A stretch of 64,000 nt of DNA from Heloderma charlesbogerti (GCA_026122225.1 JANEZZ010002762.1:310001-374000); one strand, 5' to 3'; positions 46,853-57,597 are shown, counted from the stretch's first letter. Notes: a model not told the origin generated them from the letters alone. A program made the numbers and translations.

Positions 46853-47169
46853 CCTGGTTCGCACGACGCAGTAAGCCACCGTGGGTTAATTCGATCGCGG
46901 GGGCTTTGTGCTGTGCACCAGCTGCCATTTTGCATATGCAAGCCGCAGCAGGGGCATGCCACAGCTTGTCATTTCGTGCGAACCCAGAGAGGGTGGGTTG
47001 TTGGCACGGTTAACAAACCACAGCCACCCGCACCTGGTTTGCACAACATGACAAGCCATGGAATGCCCTCGCTGCGGCTTGCATATGCAAAACGGTGGTT
47101 GGCATGTGTCACAGAGCATCCATGGGTGAATTAACCCACAGTGGCATGGTGTGACGTGCAAACGGGCCC
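46853..47169. repeat. Long palindromic element with GTTCGCACGAC-type ends
   Basis: The left arm contains 'gccattttgcatatgcaagc' and the right arm 'gcttgcatatgcaaaacgg' in reverse complement. The termini are 'tggttcgcacgacgc' and 'gtgacgtgcaaac'. Each arm is about 150 bp with several mismatches. Confidence 0.75.
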
Positions 47170-47326
47170 TGTAAAGTTTAATGCGTCAAACACATCTTGC
47201 TTCTTTTTTAGCTCTAACTTAATTAGGGGTCTATGGACTCCAGCATCAGATTAATAAAGTGGCTCTTTGAAACCTATGCGTCACAGCAGCTGACTGACTC
47301 CTTAAACAGTGAGCCGGTGTGGAGAA

Positions 47327-47550
47327 AGCCAGAGTGGCGTAGTGGCTACAGTGCTGGAGTAGAACTGGGGAGACCCCGGTTCTAATCCCCACCCTGCCAT
47401 GAAACTCACTGGGTGACTGTAGGCCAGTCCCTGACTCTCAGCCTGACCTACCTCACAGGGTTGTCGTGAGGATAAAATAGAGAGGAAGAGGAGGATCACC
47501 TACGCCACCGCCTTAGGCTCCTTGGAGGAAAAGGCGGGATATAAATGTAA
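47327..47550 (+). repeat. tRNA-headed squamate SINE
   Basis: The head is 'gagtggcgtagtggctacag', the B-box region 'ccggttctaatcccc', and the end 'aaggcgggatataaatg'. Confidence 0.88.
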
Positions 47551-47617
47551 CCAGCAAACACACTAACTAACAAGTGAATAAATCATGGCAGAACAACCCT
47601 TGCAAAGCACCCCTTAC

Positions 47618-47722
47618 GTTCCACTCAAAGCCGGCCACCGCTATCCCACCGGCAGCGCCACTGCCGGCCAGCCCAATGAAAAGGCCCGATCCTTCGCTGC
47701 TGGCAAAGAGAGATGCTCCGAT
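47618..47722 (-). CDS. SLC5A10: SLC5A10 exon 3
   Basis: A 105-bp exon encoding [35 protein letters not shown]. The acceptor is 'ggcctgcag' and the donor 'gaac|gtaagg'. This is the SLC5 core around the first membrane helices. The glutamate of GFEWN corresponds to the SGLT1 sugar-site E102. The SSEGSG stretch replaces the SGLT1 N78/H83 neighbourhood, a feature shared with human SGLT5. Both boundaries are phase 0. Confidence 0.97.
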
Positions 47723-47868
47723 CTGCAGGCCAGAAACAGTTCATGCTATTAGTTCCCACACCTTAACATCTTTCAAGGCCCTCCCTATTTTAGGCCAATT
47801 ATTTTATTTTCTAAATATAAGTGTGACAACCTGATTGAATGCCAAAAACAGAAGTTGCATCTACTCAC

Positions 47869-47940
47869 CGGCCACCAAGCAATATTCCTCCCAGCCAGGA
47901 AATAGCCACTTAAAGTGTCTCTGTTTGCTCTGCATGAAGA
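47869..47940 (-). CDS. SLC5A10: SLC5A10 exon 2
   Basis: A 72-bp exon encoding [20 protein letters not shown] and AWWP. The acceptor is 'cccccttctcag' and the donor 'ccg|gtgagt'. GYFLAGR...WWP is the family signature of the SLC5 N-terminus. Both boundaries are phase 0 and the size matches the human exon as I recall it. Confidence 0.97.
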
Positions 47941-48444
47941 CTGAGAAGGGGGAGAGACGACTAAGCAGGGGACATGACAGAGCTTTATACAATTATGCGT
48001 GGAGTGGAAAATGTGGATACAGGTATTCCCCCCCGCCCAACTCTCATATTTTTTATTTTATTTATATCCAGCCTTTCCACCAAAAAATGGCTTTCAAGGC
48101 CCTAACAGTAAAATAAGATTAAAACAGAATCTTAATTATTTATATTCTTAATTTTGTCAACCGCCCAGAGAGCTTCGGCTATGGGGCAGTATAGAAATGA
48201 AATTAATACTAAGAATTTAAAAAAATAACATAGAAACAAATAATTGAAAAACACAAGAAATAAACTCGTTAAAAGGAAAAGTCACCACCTATATTCTTTT
48301 TTCATTACCTGTGTCATTCCCCACAAGAGACACCCCAGAATACACCCATCATCCTCAGCACCATTTATCATCTAAAGCTTGTATTGATTAATAGACCCGT
48401 TCAATGAATCCAATGTTGCTGCCTTCGTGACAACGCCGTCTTAC
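47941..48444. other. SLC5A10: SLC5A10 intron 1
   Basis: It contains an L2-type 3' tail (about 48145-48210, 'agagagcttcggctatgggg'). The rest is AT-rich with nothing recognised. Confidence 0.75.
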
Positions 48445-48561
48445 CCATATCCCCACCAATACGTTTAGGACAAAATACACCACGACAACAATCACATCGG
48501 AAACACTGAACTGTGGGGAAGGTGCAGGTATTTCAGCATAGGAATCGCCTTCCGTGGACAT
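48445..48561 (-). CDS. SLC5A10: SLC5A10 first coding exon (SGLT5)
   Basis: SLC5A10 is a sodium-coupled mannose/fructose transporter of the kidney proximal tubule, with 14 membrane helices predicted for the family. This exon encodes the start MSTEGDSYAEI, a short cytoplasmic/extracellular tail, then QFSVSDVIVVVVYFVLNVLV and GIW, the first hydrophobic helix. The donor is 'atatgg|gtaaga'. I chose the ATG at 48561 because it gives a 39-residue exon, close to the 38 of human. An in-frame ATG at 48642 would add 27 residues not seen in the family. Exons 1-9 in the window encode about 329 of roughly 596 residues. Confidence 0.94.
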
Positions 48562-48854
48562 GGTGTTCAGGCCCAGCTCCGAGCTCGCCAGAGCCAAAAA
48601 CCAAGCAATCCCTAGTTGCTTGCAAGTGTCAAGACTGATCATTAAACGAGGTCAGGGCTGGAGCGTCTTTGATTCGACCATGGCTTGCACCATGTGAGCA
48701 GGTGTGCAGCCCTGGGGCTGCCCCCTTTGCAGCTCAATGACTAAAGTTGACCTAGGGTTAATCTGAGTTACAGGAGCCAGAAACCGAATCCAGCAAACAA
48801 GCAAGCCGACAAGACATAAAGCACCACTGGACACCTCGAGTTGTAGAAGACATT

Positions 48855-49130
48855 TAAGAACTTAAGAGCCTTGCTGGATCAGACCAAGGGTCCATCTAGT
48901 CCAACATTCCGTTCACACAGTGGCCAACCAGCTGCCCAAAAGAAACCCACAAGCAGGACAGGAGTACAACAGCACCCTCCCACCCATGTTCCCCAGCGAC
49001 TGGTGTACACAGGCAGGCTGCCTCTGATAGTGGAGGAAGGCTTTCTTCTGGAGTTTGGCTTCCTCCTGTTCATACTTGAATATTCTAGGGTAGTTCCTCA
49101 AAACTTCTGAGCTTGGCCTTCCCACCTAAA
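48855..49130 (-). mobile_element. CR1-type LINE 3' end
   Basis: The plus strand starts 'agccttgctggatcagaccaa' and continues 'cacagtggccaaccagctgc', a CR1 end in reverse complement. Confidence 0.65.
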
Positions 49131-49299
49131 CCTATCTGGCCTTCTTCTCCACCCCTCAACCATGCACCAACAGGCAAAACTCCTTCAACAGTGATATGAA
49201 TGCAGCCATGACTGATGGACCAAGGCCCTAATCCAACACTGGTGTTAGAAAGGAGAACATGACAACATCTGGGACGCCTGCGAAAACCACATACGGAGA

Positions 49300-49405
49300 A
49301 ACCACAGCTTTCTCAATCTGGAGCCTCCAGATATTTTGGACTACAAACTGCAATCCAGCACACCTACAGGTCACTAGGTTGGGGAAAGCCACACTAGGGG
49401 AAAGC
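49300..49405. repeat. Foldback MITE, decayed
   Basis: It begins CAGCTTTCTCAATCTGG and ends 'gttggggaaagcc'. The inner arms have lost about half their pairing. Confidence 0.5.
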
Positions 49406-50317
49406 TATAGCTCTTCCTAAACTGGGGTAGGATGTTGGGGGTCCAGCTCACACAAATCCAATGTGAAATCTACAGAAAATCTTCCACTGACAGGCATTCA
49501 CTCCTGTCAGGTGAGGGAAGGCTGCCATTTGGACAGTTCATAATTGGATTCCCTTTTCACACACATACCAACCAGCAACCTGGAATCCACACCTGGTTTT
49601 ATTTTATTTTTAAAAAGCAAAGATCCCTGTTGAGTAGAACACACTGTGCAATTTCTGCATATATTTCCCCTTCAGATGAGTTCCCTTGTAGACTCACTTG
49701 CTTGCCCTGCCCTGCCCTCCCCTCCCTTACAAACAGTAACACTCCTCGTTAATGTTTTAGCCTTTTCGTTAGTCAAACTGCTTAACAAGCTGCTCCCGTT
49801 AAAGCGTAACCCCGCGACACTGCTTTTCAACCCCACCACAGTTTAGACATGTGTATTGCTCAGAGAGGTCTCAAATTCCAGTCCATCACCCTCGGGTGGC
49901 GGTCTCATGCCCCAGTTGCTCCAGGGGAAGCTGGTTTGAAAAGGTTATTTCAGCAGGCTTCTAGTGAAATAACATTAGCAAGCCAAGGGAGAAGAGCGAG
50001 TTTTAAGTGGGCAGATAAGAGACTCCAGAAGGATGCAATGAAGCATGTGGTTCTTCTTCCTTGGGTAATGAACATTAAGGAAAGCAAACACCTTTTAGAG
50101 CAGGGGTGGGAGGGACTTGTAGGCCAAAACATCCAGAGGGCCACAAGTTGCCCACTCTTCTTTCAAAAGCATAAACAGCAAAAGCATAAACAGCAAGATA
50201 AGCACAGGGAGCGGGGAGGCAAGATGCCAATGGAGGTAATTTGTTCACGTTTCAGGCTGTCATTACAATTAAGGCCTGTCATTTTGTCCAAAACCAGAAT
50301 AGCACCCCCTGCAATGC

Positions 50318-50470
50318 TGTAGTTCAGTGGTAGAGCCCCCGGTGTGCATGCAGGAAGACCCATGTTCATTCCCTGGCATCTTCAGGTAGGGCTGGGAAAG
50401 ACCCCCGCCCAAGACCCTGGAGAGCTGCTGCCAATCCATATGAGCTAGAAGGGCCAATGGTCAAACTCAG
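50318..50470 (+). repeat. Alanine-tRNA-headed SINE
   Basis: The head 'tgtagttcagtggtagagcc', the 'gtgcatgcaggaagac' anticodon region and the tail 'aagggccaatggtcaaactc' are visible. The B box is altered. Confidence 0.7.
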
Positions 50471-50995
50471 AACCAAAATACCCATTACCTTTAATACAGG
50501 TACAGGTGGGGCAAACTTCAGCACTGCAGGATCTACTTTGCTGTTGTTTTACTAGAATCTTGAGGTCTACAACCCTGAGCCAGATGTGAAAATGTGTATG
50601 TGGGGGGAGACATATGCCTAGAATTAAAGGACAGGGCGGTACTAAGGACATACTCAGTCCAGGAATTTCTTTTCAGTTCCAGCAGTGAGCCCTTTCACAT
50701 GGACATCCACTGCTGATTTCCCTTCATGCTTCCTTTGTTTCAGCCACCCAATTTAGAAAAAAAATGGTTGGGGGGAGAAAGCCTTTTTATTGTTGCTGTT
50801 GGTAAGCAGCTCAGAACCAGAACCCCTAGTGAATCTACTGCAAATCACACAGAGATCTACCAGTGGATAAAGACCTACCTTCTGCACACTCTTGCTTTAA
50901 CACATAGCAAGCAGCTGTTTTCTTACTCGAAAGTAAGCATCAGGGATCCAATTTGGATGGGTCGGGAGGGGGTTATCCCAAGGAGCACTAGACTC

Positions 50996-51540
50996 TGAGA
51001 GTGTTCAATATAGCACCAATCTTTAGAAAGGGATCCAGGGGGGATCCAGGAAATTACAGGCTACTTAGCTTACTGTCTGTTCCAGGTAAATTGGTGGAAA
51101 GCATTATTAAATATAAAATTATCAAGCATAGAGAAGGACAAATCCTGTTGAAAAAGGATCAACATGGCTTCTGCAAAGGTAAGTACTGTCTAACCTTTAA
51201 GAGTCCAAAAGTGTCAATAAACACATGGATGGGGGTAATCCAGTAGACATTGTCAAAACCCTTTTGGAAGTCCAAGTAAACAAAGTCCCTCACTGAAGAC
51301 TCCTGAGCAAACCTAGCGGTCATGGGATAAGAGGTCTTCTTATGGATAGATAACTGGTTAAACAACAGAAAACAGAGTAGGAATAAATGGTCAGTTCAAG
51401 AATAAATGGAATGTAAACAGTGGGTCCCCCAAGGATCAGTAATGGGAAAATGCTTTTTAACTTCTTAAAAATGCTCTGGAGTTAGGAGTGAGCAGTTTGC
51501 TGACAACACCAAATTATTTAGGGTGGCTAATACAAAAAAA
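50996..51540 (+). mobile_element. CR1 RT relic with internal 30-bp inversion
   Basis: The plus strand encodes CR1 RT pieces: PIFRKGSRGDPGNYR, SVPGKLVESII, KDQHGFCKGKYCLT, then a broken segment, then a decayed motif-B region ('gtcccccaaggatcagtaat') and 'tttgctgacaacaccaa' (FADDTK-like). At 51252-51281 the piece encoding the RT motif-A block is in reverse orientation, read on the minus strand as VYLDFQKGFDN. Frame breaks elsewhere make it non-functional. Confidence 0.85.
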
Positions 51541-51643
51541 GATGCACACGTGCGCATTTTCCGCAGGGGTATTGCTCAGCTAACAAAAGCAGCACAACTG
51601 CTGAACAAACATTTCCTAAGAAGCTCACACAAAAACAAAATCT

Positions 51644-52562
51644 TTTATTCTTCTTGCTGCAGAAAATAAATACCAGTGCATATTCCATATGCTTTTCCTA
51701 TAAAAGCACTTCTACAAAAAATGTCACTGAACTGCGTACAACAGTGCAACCTTCAGGTTTTTTGGCTTGTCAAATGCAAATTCTATACAGTAGCTACTTT
51801 TTATATTATTAATCCTTTGAAGCACTCATAAGCAAGCTGTTTTTGTAGGGGAAAGGCATGTTACACTTAGAAGCCACGACCTCCAGTGCGCGTGGGTGTG
51901 TTGTATTCTTGGGGCACCACCTTCTGGGACGTTCTGTTGCGCAAGCCCCACTGAAACAGGGATTGCACAAGGGAAGAGACCGAAGATCGTGTTTGCACCA
52001 TGCAAGCGTTCCATGTTCGCTTTTGCGATATTTCAGTTCTACAGGGTGCAAGGGTATAATGTTTGCTTACAGGCAGATGAGATCTGGAAGGGCTTACATG
52101 TCTGACCAGGAGAATGATTCCACGTCATTGCCCCAGGGATACAACTCCCCTTTGAACATCATGCAATGGCTCTCCTGGTCACCCAGCCCTCAAGGGAGGA
52201 GAACAGAAGCAGAGGGCTCTTCCACAACCCAAGTCACCACAGTGAGGCTTGAGCAGAAGAATGCCCCAAAGGAATGTGTCCTTAATAAATGGTGCAGCTA
52301 ATCTAACAGCGACTAGAAATTTATTTATTTTTTACTTGGTGTGTATGTGCGGATAAAGTCCGTTTCTCTCAAAAACTGCAAAGAAAACAGCTCTGAAATT
52401 TTCATCTACTAAACTGGACCATGGGGGACGGGGGAAAGCAACTAAACAAAATGGGTCCCATTGAAATACGAAGTTCAAGCCACAGTGCTTCACAGTTCGG
52501 TTTCTGTACATGTCCAGTTTGGCCCCTGGAAATATTTTCTTCTTTAAGCCTCCAAAAAATGA
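51644..52562 (-). other. PRPSAP2: PRPSAP2 3' UTR with candidate poly(A) signals
   Basis: On the minus strand, downstream of the stop, two AATAAA words overlap at 52320-52329 (about 240 nt after the stop). Another is at 51644-51649 (about 915 nt after). Which is used cannot be told from the sequence. Confidence 0.5.
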
Positions 52563-52721
52563 TCAGTCATCCAGCCCTATGTTTCTGAAAAGGTACGACA
52601 TGGACTCCCCGTTGTGGATTCTGCGGATGGCCTCTGAAAGGATCATACTGATATCCACAGTCTTAATTTTGGGGCACTGCAGCTTCTGTATCTCGTGAGG
52701 AATTGTGTTGGTGACCACAAC
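52563..52721 (-). CDS. PRPSAP2: PRPSAP2 last coding exon
   Basis: PRPSAP2 (PAP41) is a catalytically inactive homologue of PRPP synthetase that joins the PRPS complex and restrains its activity. This 159-bp exon encodes [52 protein letters not shown] and the stop TGA (52563-52565). The acceptor is 'ttctttccag'. The C-terminus [11 protein letters not shown] identifies PRPSAP2 rather than a PRPS enzyme. In the window, the six exons encode about 231 residues of roughly 369. Confidence 0.97.
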   Translation of the reverse strand, partial: VVVTNTIPHEIQKLQCPKIKTVDISMILSEAIRRIHNGESMSYLFRNIGLDD

Positions 52722-52862
52722 CTGGAAAGAAAAGGCAAAGGGGGAAGAAGCTGAGTTGCAATCTCAACCCTACCACCTCAGGGTCTCACAGCAGCAGTTG
52801 CTGGGGTTTTTTAAAGCTTGCCAAAATCGGATAGTGCACCTTCCCCATAGCATGTCGCTACG

Positions 52863-52940
52863 GCTCCAGTTACCTTTTTCTGATTTACAGCTCCAGTTAC
52901 CTTTTTCTGATTTCTCAGTACCAGAGAAATCAGAAAAAGG
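52863..52940. repeat. 27-bp tandem duplication ending in a perfect hairpin
   Basis: A 24-bp word starting GCTCCAGTTACC occurs at 52863-52886 and again at 52890-52913. The second copy's end pairs perfectly over 17 bp (52900-52916 with 52924-52940) around a 7-nt loop. Confidence 0.95.
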
Positions 52941-53019
52941 ACGGTTTGGTAGATATCCCCCACTTTGCTTTGTGTTGGTGTGAGGGAGAGGCAGCCGCTG
53001 CCACAAACGGCAATTGGCC

Positions 53020-53180
53020 AGAGAGCCTGTGTAGGGTAAAGCATTAGACGTGGTGCAGGAAGACCTGGGTTCAAATCCCTACTCAGCCACAAAGTTTGCC
53101 ATCACTGGACAGCCTTGCACAAGCAACAGCACACTTGGCCAGACCTATCTCCCAGGGTTACTGTAAGACTAAAGGGTAAT
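53020..53180 (+). repeat. Decayed tRNA-headed SINE
   Basis: 'gggttcaaatccctactcag' is the B box; 'cctatctcccagggttactg' belongs to the body. The 3' end is lost. Confidence 0.55.
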
Positions 53181-54245
53181 AACCGCGCTCCCCCACCCCC
53201 CGTATAGTCCTTCTCGGAGCAAGAGCAGGACACACGTATTGGAAGCCTAGTGGAACAGCAGCAGCAGATGAATCAACAGCTGGCCTAGCTCAGGCATTTT
53301 CAGGCAGGCCAGAGTGGCCACAAATTGCACTTGCTCGAGAAAACCTGAAGGCCCAGCTAGGAAAGACATCCTGGCTGGAGGAAGCAAGGAAGTGTGTGTT
53401 TATAGCATGTTGTTTTCAAACCTTGTTAAAATCTGTATTTTGAAGGTCTCTGCAGGAGACCAAGAGCTTCGCTCTGCTGGTCTGTTTCTATTTGCTTTAC
53501 ACCCTCTGTCAGTTGCCTTTCACTGCTGGTTTCGAAGATTTTTTGATGCCATTGCTATTTTTTATATACTTAATGTGTGTATATTATTAAAACATTAAAA
53601 ATGTTTCCTCACTTTTTTGGAAAAAAAAGCAGCTTACAAAAATCATTATACAGGGGGAAAAAACCCTAGTGTCTACCAAGGGCTGTTTGCTGAACACATT
53701 TCTATGCCAATTTTCCAAAACTCAACGAACTTAACAGCAGCTATAAGGGCAGAACACACAAGCTGATTAAGAAGTATAATTGCTGTTCCACAGTCCCACA
53801 CAAGAACAACAGATGCACTGGCGTAGAAAATTATGGGGTTCTCCCCTCCCCGTGAAACAAGTGTCTGCCCTACAAAAGCTGCAAAGCTGAAAGGTCTCAG
53901 AAGCAACAGAGGAACATTTCTCATAGTCTGATTGCTACCATTTAATGTGGAGAAAAAAGACCTAACCCTCCCAAATTCACGACTTCATTTGCATGAAGCA
54001 AATGGGGGGGCAGTTCTGGTGAACTGGGGGGGTCTCAAAATTATGCTTATAACTTTAGCAGCCACTTTGCTATACATTGCAAGTTAATCCCCCCAGCCAT
54101 TGCCCCTCCTACACTTGGCATATTTACATTGAAGTAAATTGCTTTTACTTCATTGGGTCTTTCTTCCAAGCAAGCGTCCATATGCACACACTAGTTTCAG
54201 AAACTAGCAGCCATCTTGAAAACTGGGCCTCGTTTGCTTGCTTAC

Positions 54246-54392
54246 CTCATCGATCGCAGACTCCTCTATCAACCTGGGGGCATCCGAAGAAAGGAGGCCG
54301 TGGGTAGCCATGACAAAAATCTTGTAGGCCCCTCTCTCTTTGAGCGTCTCGGCGGCAGCAAGGAAGCTATCCACATCGTCTATGATGTCATC
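54246..54392 (-). CDS. PRPSAP2: PRPSAP2 penultimate exon
   Basis: A 147-bp exon encoding [40 protein letters not shown] and LIEESAIDE. The acceptor is 'ctcggccag' and the donor 'gag|gtaagc'. It occupies the place of the PRPP-binding (phosphoribosyltransferase-like) loop of PRPS. The residue after APR is leucine where I recall arginine in human. Both boundaries are phase 0. Confidence 0.97.
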
Positions 54393-54644
54393 CTGGCCGA
54401 GAGGACATGAAACAGGATGTCAGTATTTCCTCAGCGAAGTCACATCAGAGAAAGAGAAGGATCTTCTTGGTCAGGTTGCCTCCAGAGCTAGTCATACATC
54501 ATTGACTGCAGCCGGATTGTGGCTCAAGGAATACAGGGGTCTTGGCCCTGGATTCAGAGGGCTGTTTTTTCCCCATGACCTTACCTGCATAGCAAAGTCT
54601 TCCTCAGAGGGCTTGCTCCACAGAGCCTATTCTGTCTGAAATAA

Positions 54645-54945
54645 GGCAGGAGGCCCCGCCTAGAAGAGCCTTTTTGGTTGTGGTGCTAATACTGTTGGGA
54701 TGCCTTGCTTCCATCCCACTGTTTTTTAAGGAAGCCCTTTAAGAGAAGGCTGTGTTTCTCTGGCGTATGACCGGACTTGTATGATGTCTGGTCTGGATTC
54801 AGAGTTATTGCTTACACTGTTTGTTTTGTTGGCTTTTGTCTAGTTGTTCATTATGTTGTGCTTTTATACTGGATAGTAAGCTGCCTCGTGGATTTTAAAA
54901 TGGAAAGGTGGAATATTTTTAATAAAATAAAGAAGTGAAAGAGCA
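54645..54945 (+). mobile_element. L2-type LINE 3' end
   Basis: The 3' UTR is decayed, ending 'aaaggtggaatatttttaat'. It lacks an intact reading frame. Confidence 0.5.
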
Positions 54946-55578
54946 ATGAGCCTGTGTGTGGGCTCTGCAAAGGATTCCAAGGACCTTTTATAGAAACGAT
55001 AACACAACTACTCAGAGGTCCCATTACAAAAAGAGCGAGATCATTCCAAACATCGCCTCTGAATCCCAGGCACGCGAGAGCAGACTGATTATTCAAACAG
55101 GGAGAGGATTATCGCTCAGCCTCTGCCTAGAGACACTGTCAATATCGCATACTGCAAAACCAAGTCTGGGCTTCTGGGATCAAGGCCTAGAGATCTCCAT
55201 CGCTGCATTCCAACCATATTTTTGTGAAGCTCTGCAACAACCAATAGCCGCAGGATGGAGGGGAAAGTTATCTGGTATGCAAATTGTACTGCATTTCCTC
55301 TTGCTTCTAGGGGTGCTGCCTCGGTCCCAAATGACAAATGGCTGTTGACAATTCCTTTTACCAAACATGAGTTTTGAAAAAAGCCCTAAGGAGCTTCTGT
55401 GTCAGGTCACAGCAACAAACAAGCCAGCAAGGCATTCTCCCATAGGCCTGCCCGAATTGTTTTGATTTTGAGCACTTGGGAAGCTTAATGAGATACAGAA
55501 CGGATTTGCTTTTCAGAGAGACTTATGAACATACTGATAGTGTCTGTTCATGGTATTGTCCTCTTGCCTGCTCTCATC

Positions 55579-55713
55579 CAGCCTTCCACAGCTTGGTTTC
55601 CTCCAGCTGTGTTGGTCGACAACTCCCAGCATCCCCCAGCCAGCATGGCTGGCTGGGCGATACGAGGAGTTGTCATCCAACATAGCTGGAGGGCACCAGA
55701 TTGGGGAAGGCTG
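55579..55713. repeat. Foldback MITE with 8-bp duplication
   Basis: A 135-bp element starts CAGCCTTCCACAGCTTGG and ends GGGGAAGGCTG. It is flanked by CTCTCATC (55571-55578) and CTCTAATC (55714-55721), 7 of 8 identical. Confidence 0.82.
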
Positions 55714-56309
55714 CTCTAATCCATCTTCTCCTGTATCAGCATCTCCCTTGATAACTTTAGTCCTTCATCTAATGCACAAACCTTTCAACATCTGTTAAAC
55801 TGGCTTGTTCTTCACTCTCCTGTCACTATGCAGTAGGAAAAGCTGACTGCCTTTTTGCAAAAGCGGCAATCATTCGCATGTGTTGTTCGATGCAAGAACT
55901 GAATTAACAGCTCAGCTAATAACCCCATGGGCGGAGAATAATTACCAGCTATCTTATGATGAAAATGTTTTAACTTTATTTAAACCAGACTATTGAGCAC
56001 AACTAGAAAGGAAATCAAGTTAAAAAAACAACAACTTTGCTTATAAAAGCAAATAATTGTCTCTCCCTGCTACTAGAAGCCTTTCCTCATTTTAATTACA
56101 AATGCAGACGGCGTGGGAATTAGTGACTTCCCATTATTGCGAGAGGTTGTCCCTTTAATTTAGAGAGAACTGGTGCAGTTACAAATTAAAAGCTCTTCAA
56201 TTTGGGCAGCTGCACCTGACCAACATGATCCATGTGCCCCTATAACTTGGCAGCATCTTGGACCCAATTATCTCCAAGCGTTTTATGGTAAAAAGTAAAC
56301 GCTAACTCA

Positions 56310-56554
56310 AATATTTTGGCCACCTAATGCGAAGAGAAAACTCCCTGGAAAAGACCCTGAAGCTGGGAAAGACTGAAGGCAAAAGGAGAAGGGGACGGCA
56401 GAGAGTGAGATGGCTAGATAGCATCACCGATGCAATGAATATGGACTTGAGCACACTCCGGGAGAGAGTGCAGGACAGGAAGGCCTGGTGTGCTCTGGTC
56501 CATGGGGTCACGAAGAGTCGGACACGACTGAACGACTGAACTGAACAACAAAAA
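56310..56554 (+). mobile_element. BovB (RTE) 3' end with perfect TSD
   Basis: The plus strand encodes MRRENSLEKTLKLGKTEGKR, RRGRQRVRWLDSITDA, and the C-terminus VHGVTKSRTRLND, then a short A-rich tail. AACGCTAACTCA occurs on both sides (56298-56309 and 56555-56566), which marks a 5'-truncated target-primed insertion. Confidence 0.93.
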
Positions 56555-57004
56555 AACGCTAACTCAGGTACAAAAGTAGCATTATTTAAAACAAAAATAC
56601 ATCTGTAAGACCATCAATTTAAGTGGCATATGCAGTTTGAGATGGCTGGATTTTCCTACGAAGACGCAGATGTTATGTCACAATCCTTTCCCAGTTACTG
56701 CTTCGCTGTTTAAATGCAGACAAACCTAGCTACTGAATGTTGAAGAGCGTACACACACAGTCTGGTGACGCTTCACATGGCTTTTGCCATCTAACACATC
56801 TGATACTTTTCGTACCCAAATTTAAGTACAATATGAACGGGCTCTTAAGCCTCAATATGTCTTGTACAAGATGTTGCAGCTACCTGGAAGTATAAGATCT
56901 GACTGCAAGAGTTTCTCCACTGAAGCATCCTTGCTCTTTTCAGTAGCGGAACTAAGCTACAGAGGTTAAGACAAAGTTTTTACATGGCATGGCTTATTAT
57001 TCCA

Positions 57005-57310
57005 ATATACAAAATGCTACTATTTAAGGAATTTATGTCCCACCCTTAAACAAGTTCCTAGCTCAGCGTACAAGGAATTAAAAATACAATAAAAACAAAT
57101 GAATGCACAAGCATAATGTTAACAAATCCAGCGCAAACACATCAATACACCACAACTTAGAAGAGCAGCAGAAAAGCAGTCAGCACAAAACTAAACAGGT
57201 CAGATTAAAGAACCTGGAAAATAAAATAGGTCTTGGCCTGGCACCAAAATGACATCAAAGTAGGCGCCAAGCAAGCCTCCCTCGGGAGACCCTTCCAGAA
57301 GCAGGACCAT
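57005..57310 (-). mobile_element. L2-type LINE 3' piece
   Basis: The plus strand shows the reverse-complement tail 'atgtcccacccttaaacaag' and the coding remnant 'caagcctccctcgggagacc'. Confidence 0.5.
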
Positions 57311-57597
57311 CACAGAGAGAGCAACAACGTAAGTCTGTTCTGACATTCCAACGTACATAAGGGGAACTCAAGGTAGAGAGTTTCATTCAACACTGTTTCA
57401 GCCAAATTTTTCTTTATTTTCCTGAAACAAAGAGTTATTACTTAAACAGAGGATGAAAAATAGCATGTAACTGAGCTTCTGCCTTTTAAACACCCATAGC
57501 TGAAGCGTTCACAACACCTACCTATCCACACACTCCCCTCTCAAACACTAAAGGCAGTTAAAAATCCACAGGTTGCTGCACTAACATCGCTACATAC

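Larger units (their letters stand above)
45271..47617. other. SLC5A10: SLC5A10 intron 3
   Basis: It holds the hAT element 45876-46201, a foldback (46668-46800), a long palindrome (46853-47169) and a tRNA-headed SINE (47327-47550). A 17-bp direct repeat ('taccccaattggtg'-containing) occurs near 45465-45500. Confidence 0.65.
48562..52562. other. SLC5A10-PRPSAP2 intergenic stretch, including PRPSAP2 3' UTR
   Basis: The two genes run in the same direction. The PRPSAP2 stop and SLC5A10 start are 4.0 kb apart. The stretch holds CR1 pieces (48855-49130, 50996-51540), a foldback (49300-49405) and an alanine-tRNA-headed SINE (50318-50470). I cannot point to a TATA box or a CpG island for SLC5A10. Confidence 0.6.
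52722..54245. other. PRPSAP2: PRPSAP2 last intron
   Basis: It holds the duplicated 27-bp unit and perfect hairpin at 52863-52940, a decayed tRNA-headed SINE (about 53020-53180), and otherwise nothing recognised. Confidence 0.7.
54393..57597. other. PRPSAP2: PRPSAP2 intron
   Basis: It contains an L2 3' end (54645-54945), a foldback (55579-55713), a BovB end with clear duplication (56310-56554) and another L2 3' piece on the minus strand (57005-57310). No further exon is seen. Confidence 0.65.

Noticed and set aside
48562..48642. Longer SLC5A10 N-terminus starting at the ATG at 48642
   Set aside because: The extra 27 residues are not expected for the family; the ATG at 48561 gives the normal length. 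It might be 5' UTR.
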